33,954 bases of DNA from Streptomyces sp. CB01580 (GCF_001905795.1 NZ_LIXJ01000046.1:1-33954), one strand, 5' to 3'; positions 7,901 to 16,335 are shown, numbered from the stretch's first letter. A program made the numbers and translations. Notes: generated from the letters alone by a model not told the origin.

Positions 7901-8188
7901 GGATCCTCCAGGATCGGCGGAAGACGCCCGGGGCCAGAACGTAACTCCCGGGCGGAAGGCACCTTGGCCGAGATCATCCACGCTGTCGGCCCACTTCTTC
8001 GATGAATCGGGCCTATCGCCCCTGATCGAGCTAAATGGTCAGATCATCCATGCCGCCGGACGCCACGGACGGGTTCCGCTTCCGGCGGGCGCCGGTAACT
8101 GTGCTGGTCGGCCCCGCCGTTTCGCTCTGCAGAAGAAGGCCAGCACCGAGGGGCCGCAGACGACCGGGACTTCGAGAGTGCCCGGGAC

Positions 8189-8563
8189 TTGACCGCACCC
8201 GAACTGCAACGTGCGCGAACCCGGGCGTGGCTGACGGGGGGCCTTCGGCCGACTCCAGCGGCAGACACGGAGCAGGCCGTTGCACAACTCGTACAAGGAA
8301 CCGCTCCGGGGACCCTGCGATCGAGGTGTGCGGCCGCGGAACTGAACGCATACGTGGAGTCGTTCGGCCACCCGGACACCAGCAAGACGGGGGCGGCGAG
8401 CCGTCCTCGTGTCATCGGCCCCGATGCCCAGCTTGTCGTCCTGGCGCAGCTGGGCCAGGAACGCAAGGCATTCACCGAGCCGGCCCTCGTCCACGGCGTG
8501 ACCTTCCTGATGCACCTCGTCCAGGGCCGCCGGCCGGTCGCCGGTCCCGACTACCGGCGCTGA
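8189..8563 (+). CDS. Hypothetical protein, 124 aa
   Basis: I do not recognise this protein. The frame has GC-rich third positions over its whole length and ends VHGVTFLMHLVQGRRPVAGPDYRR. It contains a helical AVAQLVQGTAPGTLRSRCAA segment and no signal peptide or membrane span. The first start is TTG at 8189 without a clear ribosome site, so the N-terminus is uncertain, and the gene could be a remnant of something longer. Two antisense frames overlap it but have poorer codon bias and no recognisable content. Confidence 0.45.
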   Translation: MTAPELQRARTRAWLTGGLRPTPAADTEQAVAQLVQGTAPGTLRSRCAAAELNAYVESFGHPDTSKTGAASRPRVIGPDAQLVVLAQLGQERKAFTEPALVHGVTFLMHLVQGRRPVAGPDYRR

Positions 8564-8746
8564 CACCACGCGGCGGCTACGAGCGGAGACGGTCCGGGGT
8601 TTGTTGCCCGCTGTCGCACTGCTGCCAGCGAACGGGCCCTGGACACACCATGGGCCCCGGGGGTCAGTCATGACGTCCCTGGGGCCCGGCTTCATGGAGT
8701 CGTACGGGGCGACGACCTGACCCCGGTGTCACGGACCGCGCGGTCG

Positions 8747-8914
8747 TCAGCCGTCGTCGCCCGGCGGTTCGCAGCGCAGGCAGTACAAGCACCTGGGCGC
8801 CGCGTCGGTGCGGCCCATGCACCGTCGGCAAATGCCGCGTTCCCGGACCGGGCCGCAGCCGGCTGCGCATGCCGGGCATGTCATCACCGGCCGGCCGAAG
8901 CCGAAGCTGATCAC
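8747..8914 (-). CDS. Small zinc-ribbon-like protein, 55 aa
   Basis: A short frame, easily missed because of its length, starts at GTG 8914 and stops at 8747. It contains the cysteine pairs TCPAC, ICRRC and CLYCLRC, plus a single GC between them, spaced as in small metal-binding ribbons. Third positions are almost all G or C. Start alternatives are GTG/ATG ten codons further in (VMTCPAC), leaving only the cysteine-rich part. It lies just past the terminator of the MFS gene on the same strand, so it would need its own promoter, and the frame is open upstream of the GTG. Function unknown; zinc binding is inferred from the cysteines. Confidence 0.45.
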   Translation of the reverse strand: MISFGFGRPVMTCPACAAGCGPVRERGICRRCMGRTDAAPRCLYCLRCEPPGDDG

Positions 8915-8939
8915 CCATCCGTCACATTCAGTCGCGTCA

Positions 8940-8987
8940 CTGAACGGGTGGGCCCGGACCGAACACGGTCCGGGCCCACCCGTTCAG
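8940..8987 (-). terminator. Perfect 22-bp stem terminator of the transporter gene
   Basis: Arms 8940-8961 and 8966-8987 are perfectly complementary around the loop AACA. The structure begins 25 bp after the stop codon of the symporter gene. Long GC stems without a U tract are usual for Streptomyces terminators. Confidence 0.85.
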
Positions 8988-9012
8988 CGGCTCCTTGTCA
9001 TCGGCTTGGGCG

Positions 9013-10422
9013 TCAGCGGGCCTGGTGCACGCGGGCGTCGTCCCGGTCCGGTGTCTGGCCGGGGGTCCGGTCGGTGTCGGAATCCTGTCGTACGGCAGGT
9101 GGGGCGGCCGGGCGGGCGCCCTGGTCGAAGACGGCGCCGATGGCGACCACGACGGCTCCGGCGATGAGGATGAGGGAGACGCCCCAGGTGGCGTGGGTCG
9201 CGCTGGCGCCGACGATGGCCAGGGCTGCCAGCGGGGCCAGGCCGCCCGAGAGGGCGGCGCCGATCTCCCGTCCGGTGCCGACTCCGCTGACCCGGACGTC
9301 CGGCGGGAACTGGCGGGAGAGGAAGGCGCCTTGCGGGGCGAACATGGCCGGTGCCAGCACGCCTGTCGCGATGATCAGGCACAGCCAGATCATGGTGGAG
9401 TTCTGCGTGTCGAGCAGAACGAAGAACGGAAAGGCGAAGAGCGCCGAGGCGATGCCGCCGCCCGCGAGCACCTTGCGGCTGCCGAAGCGGTCGCTGGCCC
9501 AGCCGAAGAACGGCACGGTGACGATGGCGGTGGCACTGGCCAGGGCGATGCCGAACGCGCCGACGCTCGGCGAGACGTCCTTGAAGTCCGAGAGGTAGGC
9601 CAGTGAGAAGGTCTTGAAGATGTAGCTGAGGGCGTTGTATCCCAACGAGATGGCCAGGACCACGAGGAGGCCGCGCCGCTGCTTGCGCAGCAGGGTGACG
9701 AACGGCATCTGTGGGGCGGCGTCCTGCTCCTGCTTCTTCTTGCTGTTGTGGAAGTCGGAGGATTCGGGCACGCGGCTCCGCACCCACAGGCCCACGCCCG
9801 CGAGGGCGAAGCTCGCGAGGAACGGGACGCGCCATCCCCAGGTCAGGAGTGTCTTCTCGTCCAGGGAGGTGAGCACCGTGACGGTCAGCGACGACAGCAG
9901 CAGTCCAAGGTTGAGCCCCAGGGCCGGCCAGGCGCCCTGACGGCCGCGTCGGTTCTCGTCGGCGTGCTCGTAGGCGACCACTGCCGCGCTGCTGTACTCG
10001 GCTCCGGCACCGAGGCCCTGGAAGATGCGCAGGATGACCAGGGCGGCAGGCGCCGCGATGCCGGCGGTGTCGTACGTGGGCAGCATTCCGATCAGCCCTG
10101 TGGAGATGCCCATCAGGACGAAGGTGATGATCAGTACGTTCCGTCGGCCGATGCGGTCGGCGAGGTGACCGAACATGATGCCGCCCAGCGGGCGGGCCAG
10201 GAATCCGGCCGCGAAGGTGGCGAAGGCGGCCATGGTGCCGGCCGCGTCGTCGGTCTGCGGGAAGAAGATCTTGCCGAAGACCAGCGCGGCCATGGAGGCG
10301 TAGAGGTAGAAGTCGTACCACTCCAGCGCGGAGCCCACGATGGTGGCGGTGGCAACGCGGCGGCGGGCGATGGCGGGGGGCGGTCCGGGGTCCTGAGCGT
10401 CTGTGTGCGGGGCGTTCGCCAT
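9013..10422 (-). CDS. MFS transporter, metabolite:H+ symporter (MHS) type
   Basis: A 469-residue, 12-span transporter. MHS hallmarks are visible: ATIVGSALEWYDFYLYASMAAL in span 1, the loop 2-3 signature GHLADRIGRRNVLI, the RIFQGLGAGAEYSSA segment in span 4-5, and GWASDRFGSRKVLA in the second half. MHS members import mono- and dicarboxylates, shikimate or betaines with protons. The start ATG 10422 has GAGGA upstream. It lies 100 bp downstream of an L-2-hydroxyglutarate oxidase-like gene on the same strand, so the cargo is probably a 2-hydroxy- or 2-oxo-dicarboxylate; that is inference from context. The C-terminal tail is hydrophilic and Asp/Arg-rich. A perfect stem terminator follows. Confidence 0.9.
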   Translation of the reverse strand: MANAPHTDAQDPGPPPAIARRRVATATIVGSALEWYDFYLYASMAALVFGKIFFPQTDDAAGTMAAFATFAAGFLARPLGGIMFGHLADRIGRRNVLIITFVLMGISTGLIGMLPTYDTAGIAAPAALVILRIFQGLGAGAEYSSAAVVAYEHADENRRGRQGAWPALGLNLGLLLSSLTVTVLTSLDEKTLLTWGWRVPFLASFALAGVGLWVRSRVPESSDFHNSKKKQEQDAAPQMPFVTLLRKQRRGLLVVLAISLGYNALSYIFKTFSLAYLSDFKDVSPSVGAFGIALASATAIVTVPFFGWASDRFGSRKVLAGGGIASALFAFPFFVLLDTQNSTMIWLCLIIATGVLAPAMFAPQGAFLSRQFPPDVRVSGVGTGREIGAALSGGLAPLAALAIVGASATHATWGVSLILIAGAVVVAIGAVFDQGARPAAPPAVRQDSDTDRTPGQTPDRDDARVHQAR

Positions 10423-10522
10423 GGGCTGTCCTCGATCACCGTTGAAGGAGAGGGGTAGGGGCGGGGAAGGGGAAGAGGCGGCGCGGTCCTGCGTCGGCGG
10501 GCGGGGAGCGGTCAGGCCGCGG

Positions 10523-11770
10523 TCAGGCCTCGGCGGACTCTTCGCGTACGGTCCGGGCGGAATCCCCGTGGCCGAGCTGTTCGAAGACGTCGGCCGCGAT
10601 CCGGCTCCCGATGCGGAGGCTCGATGTGGCCGCGGGTGACGGCGCGTTGAGTACGTGGACGGCGCGCGGGGTGCGGCTGATGACGAAGTCGTCGACCAGT
10701 TGCCCGTCCGCCGTGACCGCTTGTGCGCGTACGCCGCTTCCGTGCCGCCGCATGTCCCTGCTTTCGATCTCCGGGACCAGGCGGCGGACGTCGCGAACGA
10801 ACAGCGGCCAGAGGAGCGACCGGCTGATCTCGGTGACCCCGTGTCGCCAGAAACGCCGCGCGAGATGGCGTAGGGCCGGGTCCCGCAGCAGCTCAGCCAC
10901 CATGCGGGGGTCGACGTCGCGCCAGCGGTAGCCCTGGCGGGCCAGCGCGGGTACGGCGTTGGGTCCTACGTGGACCGAGCCGTCGAGCATGGGGGTGATG
11001 TGCACGCCGAGGAAGGGCAGTTCGGGGTCGGGTACGGGGTACACGGGGTTGTTGACCAGCCCGCGGCGGCCGGGCCTGATTTCGGCGTACTCTCCACGGA
11101 AGGGCATGATCCGTACCGTCGGACGGCCACCGGCCGCAGCCGCGATCTTGTCGCTGTGCAGGCCCGCGCAGTTCACGAGGGTCCGGGCCCGGAGTTCCTC
11201 ACCGGGCGTGTGGATCACGGTCCGGTCCGCGGTGGCGGTGAAGGAGAGCGCCGGTGACTGAAGGCGCAGCTCGGCGCCGAGTTCGGTCAGCTCGGCCGCC
11301 AGCGCCCGGCACACCTGGGCGAAGTCGGTCATCGCAGTGTCGGCGACCGACAGCGCGGCCACCCCGGAGACATGTGGTTCCCGCTCGGCGAACTCGGCGC
11401 GGCTCAGCCGCTGCACCGTGACACCGTTCGCCCGGCCGCGCTCCGCGAGCGCGTCCAGGCTGGGGAGTTGGGCCGTGGATGTGGCCACCACGAGCTTTCC
11501 GGTGCGCTTGACGGGCACCTCGTGCTGCTCGCAGTACCGGATCATTTCCTCGCCTCCGGCCCGGGCCAGCCGGGCCTTGAGGGAGCCGGGTGCGTAGTAC
11601 AGGCCGCTGTGGATGACGTTGCTGTTGTGCCCGGACTGATGGGCGCCCCAGCGTTCCTCCTTCTCCAGGACCGTGACGGACAGGCCGGGCCGGGCTCGCA
11701 GCAGCGCCCGGGCTGTGGCGAGCCCGAGCAGTCCTCCTCCGATGACGGCGACGTCGACGGCACGTGACAT
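10523..11770 (-). CDS. lhgO: L-2-hydroxyglutarate oxidase-like FAD enzyme
   Basis: A 415-residue FAD oxidoreductase of the DAO/LhgO (YgaF) family. The N-terminus has the dinucleotide motif VAVIGGGLLGLATARALL, then the LhgO-type HQSGHNSNVIHSGLYYAPGS block and the C-terminal HVLNAPSPAATSSLRIG. LhgO oxidises L-2-hydroxyglutarate to 2-oxoglutarate and passes electrons to the membrane quinone pool. The start at ATG 11770, preceded by GAAAGG, is chosen over the much longer open frame because the FAD motif begins five residues in. It is first in an operon with the symporter and divergent from a FadR-type regulator. Residues I can see fit an active enzyme. Other L-2-hydroxy acid oxidases of the same family are possible. 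Confidence 0.85.
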   Translation of the reverse strand: MSRAVDVAVIGGGLLGLATARALLRARPGLSVTVLEKEERWGAHQSGHNSNVIHSGLYYAPGSLKARLARAGGEEMIRYCEQHEVPVKRTGKLVVATSTAQLPSLDALAERGRANGVTVQRLSRAEFAEREPHVSGVAALSVADTAMTDFAQVCRALAAELTELGAELRLQSPALSFTATADRTVIHTPGEELRARTLVNCAGLHSDKIAAAAGGRPTVRIMPFRGEYAEIRPGRRGLVNNPVYPVPDPELPFLGVHITPMLDGSVHVGPNAVPALARQGYRWRDVDPRMVAELLRDPALRHLARRFWRHGVTEISRSLLWPLFVRDVRRLVPEIESRDMRRHGSGVRAQAVTADGQLVDDFVISRTPRAVHVLNAPSPAATSSLRIGSRIAADVFEQLGHGDSARTVREESAEA

Positions 11771-11805
11771 CCTGCAGCCTTTCTGATGGCGCAAACGTGA
11801 GATAC

Positions 11806-11857
11806 GCAGCGGCTGTATACATTCGCTGCGGGCGGAGTGAATGTATACAGCCGCTGC
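11806..11857. promoter_or_regulatory. Twin operator: perfect 19-bp inverted repeat with two TGTATACA cores
   Basis: GCAGCGGCTGTATACATTC (11806-11824) and its exact complement (11839-11857) are separated by 14 bp. Each arm contains the 8-bp palindrome TGTATACA, whose GTATAC core fits the GT-N-AC pattern bound by FadR/FCD-type GntR proteins. It lies between lhgO and the divergent GntR gene, so one regulator could repress both directions by binding both half-sites, perhaps with looping. Sequence is seen; binding is inferred. Confidence 0.75.
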
Positions 11858-11885
11858 ATGGATGCACAAGAGATAGAGTGCCGAG

Positions 11886-12545
11886 GTGACCCGAGGAGCC
11901 CGCACCCCCAGCACGAGCAACAGCGCCGGCGTCATCGCCGACCGGCTACGCGCCTCCATCCGCGACGGCAAACTGCTCCCGGGCACCCATCTGGTGCAGG
12001 AGAAGCTCGCGGCCGAGCTGAAGGTGAGCCGAATCCCCCTGCGCGAGGCCCTGCACGCGCTGGCGGCCGAGGGCCTGATCGAATTGCAGCCGCAGCGCGG
12101 CATGGTCGTCGCCGAGCTCAGCCACGGCGAGATCGCCGAACTCTTCGAACTACGCCTCCAGATGGAACCGCATCTGGCCGAGGAAATCGTGCGCGGCTGC
12201 CGCGACCGGGACATCGACGAACTCCAGGACCTCGCCGACGAGATGCGCCGCCAGGGCGCCGACGCCGCGAGCCGGGCCTCTCTCAACTACGAGTTCCACC
12301 GGCGCGTATACGCCCTCTCCGAACAGCGGCTCACCCTGCGCTTCGTCGACCAGCTGCTGCACCTCGTCGAGCCGTACAGCCGACGCTGGGCGCGCTCGGG
12401 CGACGACCTCGAACGCATCGACGACGAACACCAGCAGATGGTCGACGTGTTGCGCGACCGTGACGCCGCCGCGCTGCGCCGCGTGATCACCGCGCACGTC
12501 GAAGGCGCCCGCGATCACGTCATGGCCGCCCACCGAGGGAAGTGA
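11886..12545 (+). CDS. GntR-family regulator, FadR/FCD subgroup
   Basis: A 219-residue regulator. The N-terminal winged helix reads IADRLRASIRDGKLLPG, LAAELKVSRIPLREALHAL and EGLIELQPQRGMVV. The C-terminal FCD domain is all-helical, with metal/ligand-site candidates in ELRLQMEPHLAEEI (Glu/Arg), the NYEFHRRVYAL His and the DEHQQMVDVL and ITAHVEGARDH His. FCD domains bind small carboxylates through a metal, consistent with sensing 2-hydroxyglutarate or a relative. Start GTG 11886 lacks a good ribosome site and may be leaderless, with TAGAGT just upstream. It is divergent from lhgO across the twin operator. Confidence 0.9.
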   Translation: MTRGARTPSTSNSAGVIADRLRASIRDGKLLPGTHLVQEKLAAELKVSRIPLREALHALAAEGLIELQPQRGMVVAELSHGEIAELFELRLQMEPHLAEEIVRGCRDRDIDELQDLADEMRRQGADAASRASLNYEFHRRVYALSEQRLTLRFVDQLLHLVEPYSRRWARSGDDLERIDDEHQQMVDVLRDRDAAALRRVITAHVEGARDHVMAAHRGK

Positions 12546-12558
12546 CCTTCGGGCCGTT

Positions 12559-12580
12559 GCCCGCGGCCGGACTCGCGGGC
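12559..12580 (+). terminator. Stem-loop after the GntR gene
   Basis: GCCCGCG (12559-12565) pairs with CGCGGGC (12574-12580) around an 8-base loop, 14 bp past the stop codon. Confidence 0.45.
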
Positions 12581-12620
12581 GCGGTAGTGACTTCGGCCGC
12601 AGTTCGGCAGCGCACCGGGC

Positions 12621-12914
12621 CGCGGGCCCAGCGCGAAGGGACTTCTTCAGCGCGCCCGCGTAACTGTTGTGGGAGCGGAACCCGTGGTGGGCGGCGCCGA
12701 GGAGGAGTTCGCCCTCTGGGACCATGCGCTCCAGCACGTGGATGGCATGAACCACCGGTGTGATCGCGACCCAGGGCACTCGGCGGACTTCACCGGCGGA
12801 GATGTGGTTGCCGTCGTCGTCGTTGACGTTCTTGTAGTGGTAGCTGTGGATCAGGTGCCGTCCCTCGGCGCCGTCGGCGGCAGGTTCGGGGTCCGGACAG
12901 CAGCCGGAACGCAG
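12621..12914 (-). pseudogene. Internal fragment of an integrase-like protein
   Basis: On the minus strand a continuous stretch reads HLIHSYHYKNVNDDDGNHIS, then AGEVRRVPWVAITPVVHAIH and VLERMVPEGELLLGAAHHGF. It resembles, from memory, the middle of large tyrosine-recombinase/integrase proteins of actinomycete mobile elements. It has no proper start or end: upstream it dissolves into unrelated sequence and downstream it runs antisense into the end of the GntR gene. I treat it as mobile-element debris; the exact family is uncertain. Confidence 0.4.
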
Positions 12915-12982
12915 GCCCGGCACTACTGGCGGGAGGGGATTATTCCGATCACGGTCCAACTCGCTCCACACGGGGGAACTTC

Positions 12983-13282
12983 ATGCGACGCCTGCAGACG
13001 CGTCTCCTTGCAGCAGTGGCTAAGGACGCCAAGGGCGGCGACATCGACACGCAGACGTCGAACGGCGAGGTGACGATCCGGACGGCCACCCCGCAGAACA
13101 TCAAGGCCCGCACGACCAACGGCAGCCTCACGGTCACGGCCCCGCCCGCCAGCTACCAGATCTCAGCGAGCGACTCCCACGGCGACAAGAAGGTGGCGTT
13201 CAAGAACGACCCATCGGGCAAGTACCGCTTGGATCTGTCGACAACGAACGGTGACTTGACTGTGGAGTCGGCAGGCCAGTGA
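12983..13282 (+). pseudogene. C-terminal fragment of a DUF4097 (adhesin-like beta repeat) protein
   Basis: Ninety-nine residues with the repeating pattern GDIDTQTSNGEVTIRTAT, ARTTNGSLTVTAP and LDLSTTNGDLTVESAG, which is the beta-helix-like end of DUF4097 proteins. Members are normally over 200 residues, and the first ten or so residues here (MRRLQTRLLAAV) look unrelated to the repeat. The piece is therefore probably a 5'-truncated remnant with a chance start at ATG 12983. A short product could still be made. It sits between two recombinase remnants. Confidence 0.65.
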
Positions 13283-13304
13283 TCTTCTTCAGAGTGGCCA
13301 CTGG

Positions 13305-14430
13305 TCACAGCCTTTCAACCGTCTCTCTTCCGTCCCCCCTTCCGGCAGCTTCATCTTCGGCTCGGGCGGCGAGGTACTCGGCCCGGTCACGTCTGGCGTA
13401 GGCGACCCAGAGGAGCGCGGTGTGGCGGGGCATCCCGGTCACGTCGGCGAGGATCGGGCTGGGGAGATCAGCAGCGAGAGCGGCCAGAGCCCCGTTGCGC
13501 GCGGTGGGAACCGGGATGCCGTGCCGGTTGAGTTTCTGGGTCATGCCGTGCGTCGCGATCGGCTTGCCCGGGAACATGCTCGGGAAGAGCCACTGAGGAC
13601 CTGGTTGGGCTCGTGAGAGTTGCGGCCGCAGTTGGGGCAGTTCGGCAAGTTGCCGAAGGAGCTCGGCGAGTCGTGGCGGGAGCAGGACGGGGTGGCGGCC
13701 CAGGACCAGGTGGGCGTGCTTGTCGTCGAACTTGAGTTTCTCAGGCGTCAGATGACAAAGACGCTCAGTGGACGGACCGAACAGTAGGGTGATCGCGCCG
13801 CCGGCGCGGACGTCCGTGGGCAGGGCGTCGTCGGTCAGGCAGCGTTGGAGGAGTCGCCAGCGATCGTCGTCGTCGAGCAGGTCCTGGGGCTCCTGGCTCG
13901 GGATGGAGGGGACGGTCATTTCGCGGGTGAGCCGGCGGCTCGTGGTCCATTTCAGGAAGTAGCGGATCAGGTAGCGCCGCTGGCTGGTGGCCCCGGCGAT
14001 CCAGTCGTCAATGTGCTGCACGGCAAGGTCGGCGAGAGCCAGACCGCGTTGGTCCATCCAGGCCAGGAAGTCCAGGGCGACGCTGACGCGACGCCGGAGA
14101 CCGCGGTCGGCGGAGGCTGGATGACGGCGGTGGGCCGCCCGTTGGCGTGCTCGTCGAAGCAGGAACCAGTGCAGGAACGGGCGGGTGAGGTTGGCGTGCG
14201 CGGCCGGCTTGTCCGCGAGTCCGTGCTCCAGCCAGTCAGGAATGCCTTCGAGGTCCTCGTTCCGCTCGTCCAAGATGTCGGTGTGGACGAGGAGTTGACG
14301 GATATAGCGTTGGTTCCGGCTGGGGGCGCGTCCGGAGGACGTAGGTGAGGAGCCGGTAGGAGTCGGTCCCGGGAGGCGGTCGTCCACGCTCCCGACCGTG
14401 CTCGCGGATCCGCACGGCGCAGTCCGGCGT
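13305..14430 (-). pseudogene. Recombinase/integrase-like gene, frameshifted near its 5' end
   Basis: The long frame from about 14315 to 13305 is coding-like throughout: RYIRQLLVHTDILDERNEDL, SVALDFLAWMDQRGLALADL, RYLIRYFLKWTTSRRLTREM, ITLLFGPSTERLCHLTPEKL and a C-terminus PILADVTGMPRHTALLWVAY. These are typical of large recombinase-like proteins on Streptomyces mobile elements, though no catalytic Tyr is evident to me. Upstream the homologous-looking sequence GTDSYRLLTYVLRTRPQPEP lies in a different frame, so a small indel at about 14310-14316 breaks the gene. The ORF as called upstream of that point (to 14828) is out-of-frame filler. A separate short C-terminus-like stretch, DLVDQVLQQLPTLWP then stop, lies at about 14502-14550. 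Confidence 0.55.
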
Positions 14431-14673
14431 ACGGGCGGTCTGGCGGGACGGTGGTTATGACGCGGCCCGGCCCCCGGCCGTTCCCGCCTTTCACGGCCAC
14501 AGGGTAGGCAGTTGCTGGAGGACCTGGTCGACGAGATCCTGTGTCGGGTGCCACGGTCCGAACCCTTTCCCCCGGCGCCCCCGGTCCGCTCAGTGATCAG
14601 GCGGGCCTTCGAGCCGTACTTGCCCCGATCGACCGGGCCGTAGAGCGACCATCTGGCGCGATAGGTTCTGTTC

Positions 14674-15120
14674 ATGGTTATGCGTGACCTATTGGCTTCC
14701 CCCGAGTACGCGGCCTGCAAGGCGGGCTGGGAGTCGCGGGCGGGGGTGAAGTTTGCCCCACGACCAGAACCGTCAGTCGTTGTCGAGTGGCTGGCCGAGG
14801 AGTTCGAGTCGAGCGGGATCGGGGTCAACGAGGTCGCCGAGGTGCTGGACGACCAGGGCTTTGCCGCGTTCTTGGATCGAAAGGCCGCGCTTGATGAGAG
14901 CGAGGGCGATGTTCAGGAGTATCCCCCCGGCAAAGAACCTGATCCCGGTGATCCTGATGAGGTCACGGAGGTCCATGGGTATGTGCACTCGGCGATCGCG
15001 GGGAATGCGATCTGGTACCTGCTGGCGAAGCAGTCCCAGAAGCGGTTGGCCGACCACCTCGTTCAGCAGCGCGTACCGAAGGCGCGAGCCTACGCGCGCG
15101 AACTGATGAAACTCATCTGA
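14674..15120 (+). CDS. Hypothetical acidic protein, 148 aa
   Basis: I do not recognise this protein. It is intact, acidic in the middle (DESEGDVQEYPPGKEPDPGD) and ends in a helical, basic segment VQQRVPKARAYARELMKLI. There is no signal peptide or membrane span. Two ATGs are possible, at 14674 and 14680; neither has a strong ribosome site. Base composition is somewhat less extreme than its neighbours, and it sits between recombinase and Cas3 debris, so it may have arrived with a mobile element. Size and acidity would fit an antitoxin, immunity or regulatory partner, but nothing identifies one. Confidence 0.6.
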   Translation: MVMRDLLASPEYAACKAGWESRAGVKFAPRPEPSVVVEWLAEEFESSGIGVNEVAEVLDDQGFAAFLDRKAALDESEGDVQEYPPGKEPDPGDPDEVTEVHGYVHSAIAGNAIWYLLAKQSQKRLADHLVQQRVPKARAYARELMKLI

Positions 15121-15135
15121 CTCGGTATTGCTCGA

Positions 15136-15179
15136 AAGGCCCTCCGTGAAGCTCGGCGCGGCGCTTTCCAGGGGGCCTT
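15136..15179 (+). terminator. Weak stem-loop after the 148-aa gene
   Basis: AAGGCCC (15136-15142) can pair with GGGCCTT (15173-15179) across a long GC-rich loop that itself folds (GCTCGGCGCGGCGC). It lies 15 bp past the stop codon. Confidence 0.35.
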
Positions 15180-15391
15180 CAGCTGCCAGGCGGCCCAGGG
15201 TCGCGGGAATGCCGACGAGCGGCCCGATGCGGCGTACCCAGGTGCCCTGGGTCGCTGGGGAATGTGGGGACGTTCATTGTTGACCTTCCCCACGTGGAGG
15301 TGTCCAGACGCCCGGCACGGCGGCCGTGGGGGCTGTCGGAACCAATTGGTCCCGGCAGCCGGGCGGATGGCGGTCGGGGCAGCGGCGGGGT

Positions 15392-15532
15392 TCAGTTCTG
15401 GCGGGCGATCTCGTCCAGGTGCGTGTCCAGACGGGCCAGGTCCGGCTGGTCCAGCGCGAACTGTTCGGCCGCCCATGCGGTGTTGTCGCGCTGGTACTCC
15501 CGGATAACCGCCTCGGGGGTGGTGCTGGTCAT
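15392..15532 (-). CDS. Short conserved-looking ORF or gene tail, 46 aa
   Basis: The frame from ATG 15532 reads MTSTTPEAVIREYQRDNTAW, then AAEQFALDQPDLARLDTHLD and EIARQN, with GC-rich third positions and protein-like composition. The frame stays open further upstream (LTDDDVALIAR), so this may be the C-terminal end of a longer helical protein cut off near 15560-15600, where the Cas3 fragment starts on the other strand. No function is recognised. Confidence 0.4.
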   Translation of the reverse strand: MTSTTPEAVIREYQRDNTAWAAEQFALDQPDLARLDTHLDEIARQN

Positions 15533-15564
15533 CCTGGCAATGAGCGCGACGTCGTCGTCGGTGA

Positions 15565-16335
15565 GGCCGTGTACGGCAACGCCTCGAACAACGTCTCCGT
15601 GCCAAGGGCTACGGCCTGCGCCCGCATCAGACCCAGGCAGCGAACACCACCGGCCACGTCTTCATCCGCGCCTGGACCGGCTCAGGGAAGACCGAAGCCG
15701 CACTCCTGTGGGCGCTGCGCAATCTGCAGGACATGACTGCCTCCGGTCGGGGCACACCCCGCGTTTTCTACCCACTGCCGTACCTCGCAGCGATCACCGC
15801 GATGATCCGCCGCCTCGAAGAAGGAGAGTTGCAAGCCACAGGTCAAGTCGGTGCCTCGCACTCCCACGCCGCCTCCTACTACCTCAGCCGAGCTCTGGAA
15901 GACGAATGCGCCACTGATACCGAAGCCCTCGCCGCCGCACGGAAATCCCTCGCCCGGGAGAACGCCACCCGCCTCTTCCGCGAGCTGATCCGGGTGGGAA
16001 CCCCCTACCAGCCCCTGCGCGGTGCCCTCGCAGACCCCGCTCACTCCAGCGTCCTCCTCGACACCGCGAACTCCCTGTTCATCCTCGACGAACTCCACGC
16101 CTACGACCCCAGGCGCCTTGGCATGATCCTCGCCACGATGAGCTTCTGGGAATGCCTCGGAGGACGATTCGTCATTGTCTCCGCTACCCTGCCCGACGCA
16201 CTCCAGGAAGCCATCCGCGGCGCTCTCACACGGCCACCACATCGCCCCCTCCACCGCCTGGTTCCGCACCCCGGCCGACATCGCGGCATTCCTCGCTTCC
16301 GGCCCCAACCAAAGCAAGATCAAGACGGCGAGTTA
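15565..16335 (+). pseudogene. cas3: Orphan fragment of a Cas3-type CRISPR helicase
   Basis: From 15601 the frame reads AKGYGLRPHQTQAANTTGHV and then the Walker A block RAWTGSGKTEAALLWA, motif Ia FYPLPYLAAITAMIRR, SHSHAASYYLSRALEDEC, the DEXH-type box ILDELHAYDPRRLGMIL and motif III FVIVSATLP. DELHAYDP/SATLP with this spacing is characteristic of Cas3 helicases of type I CRISPR systems. The HD nuclease part and the second RecA domain are absent. After about 16230 the frame shifts into GHHIAPSTAWFRTPADIAAF and ends at TAA 16335. No cascade genes or repeats are nearby. Non-functional remnant. Confidence 0.7.

Noticed and set aside
7971..8050. Direct repeat AGATCATCCA (7971-7980 and 8041-8050)
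   Set aside because: Only ten bases, with no matching flanks, target duplication or gene between them; likely chance.
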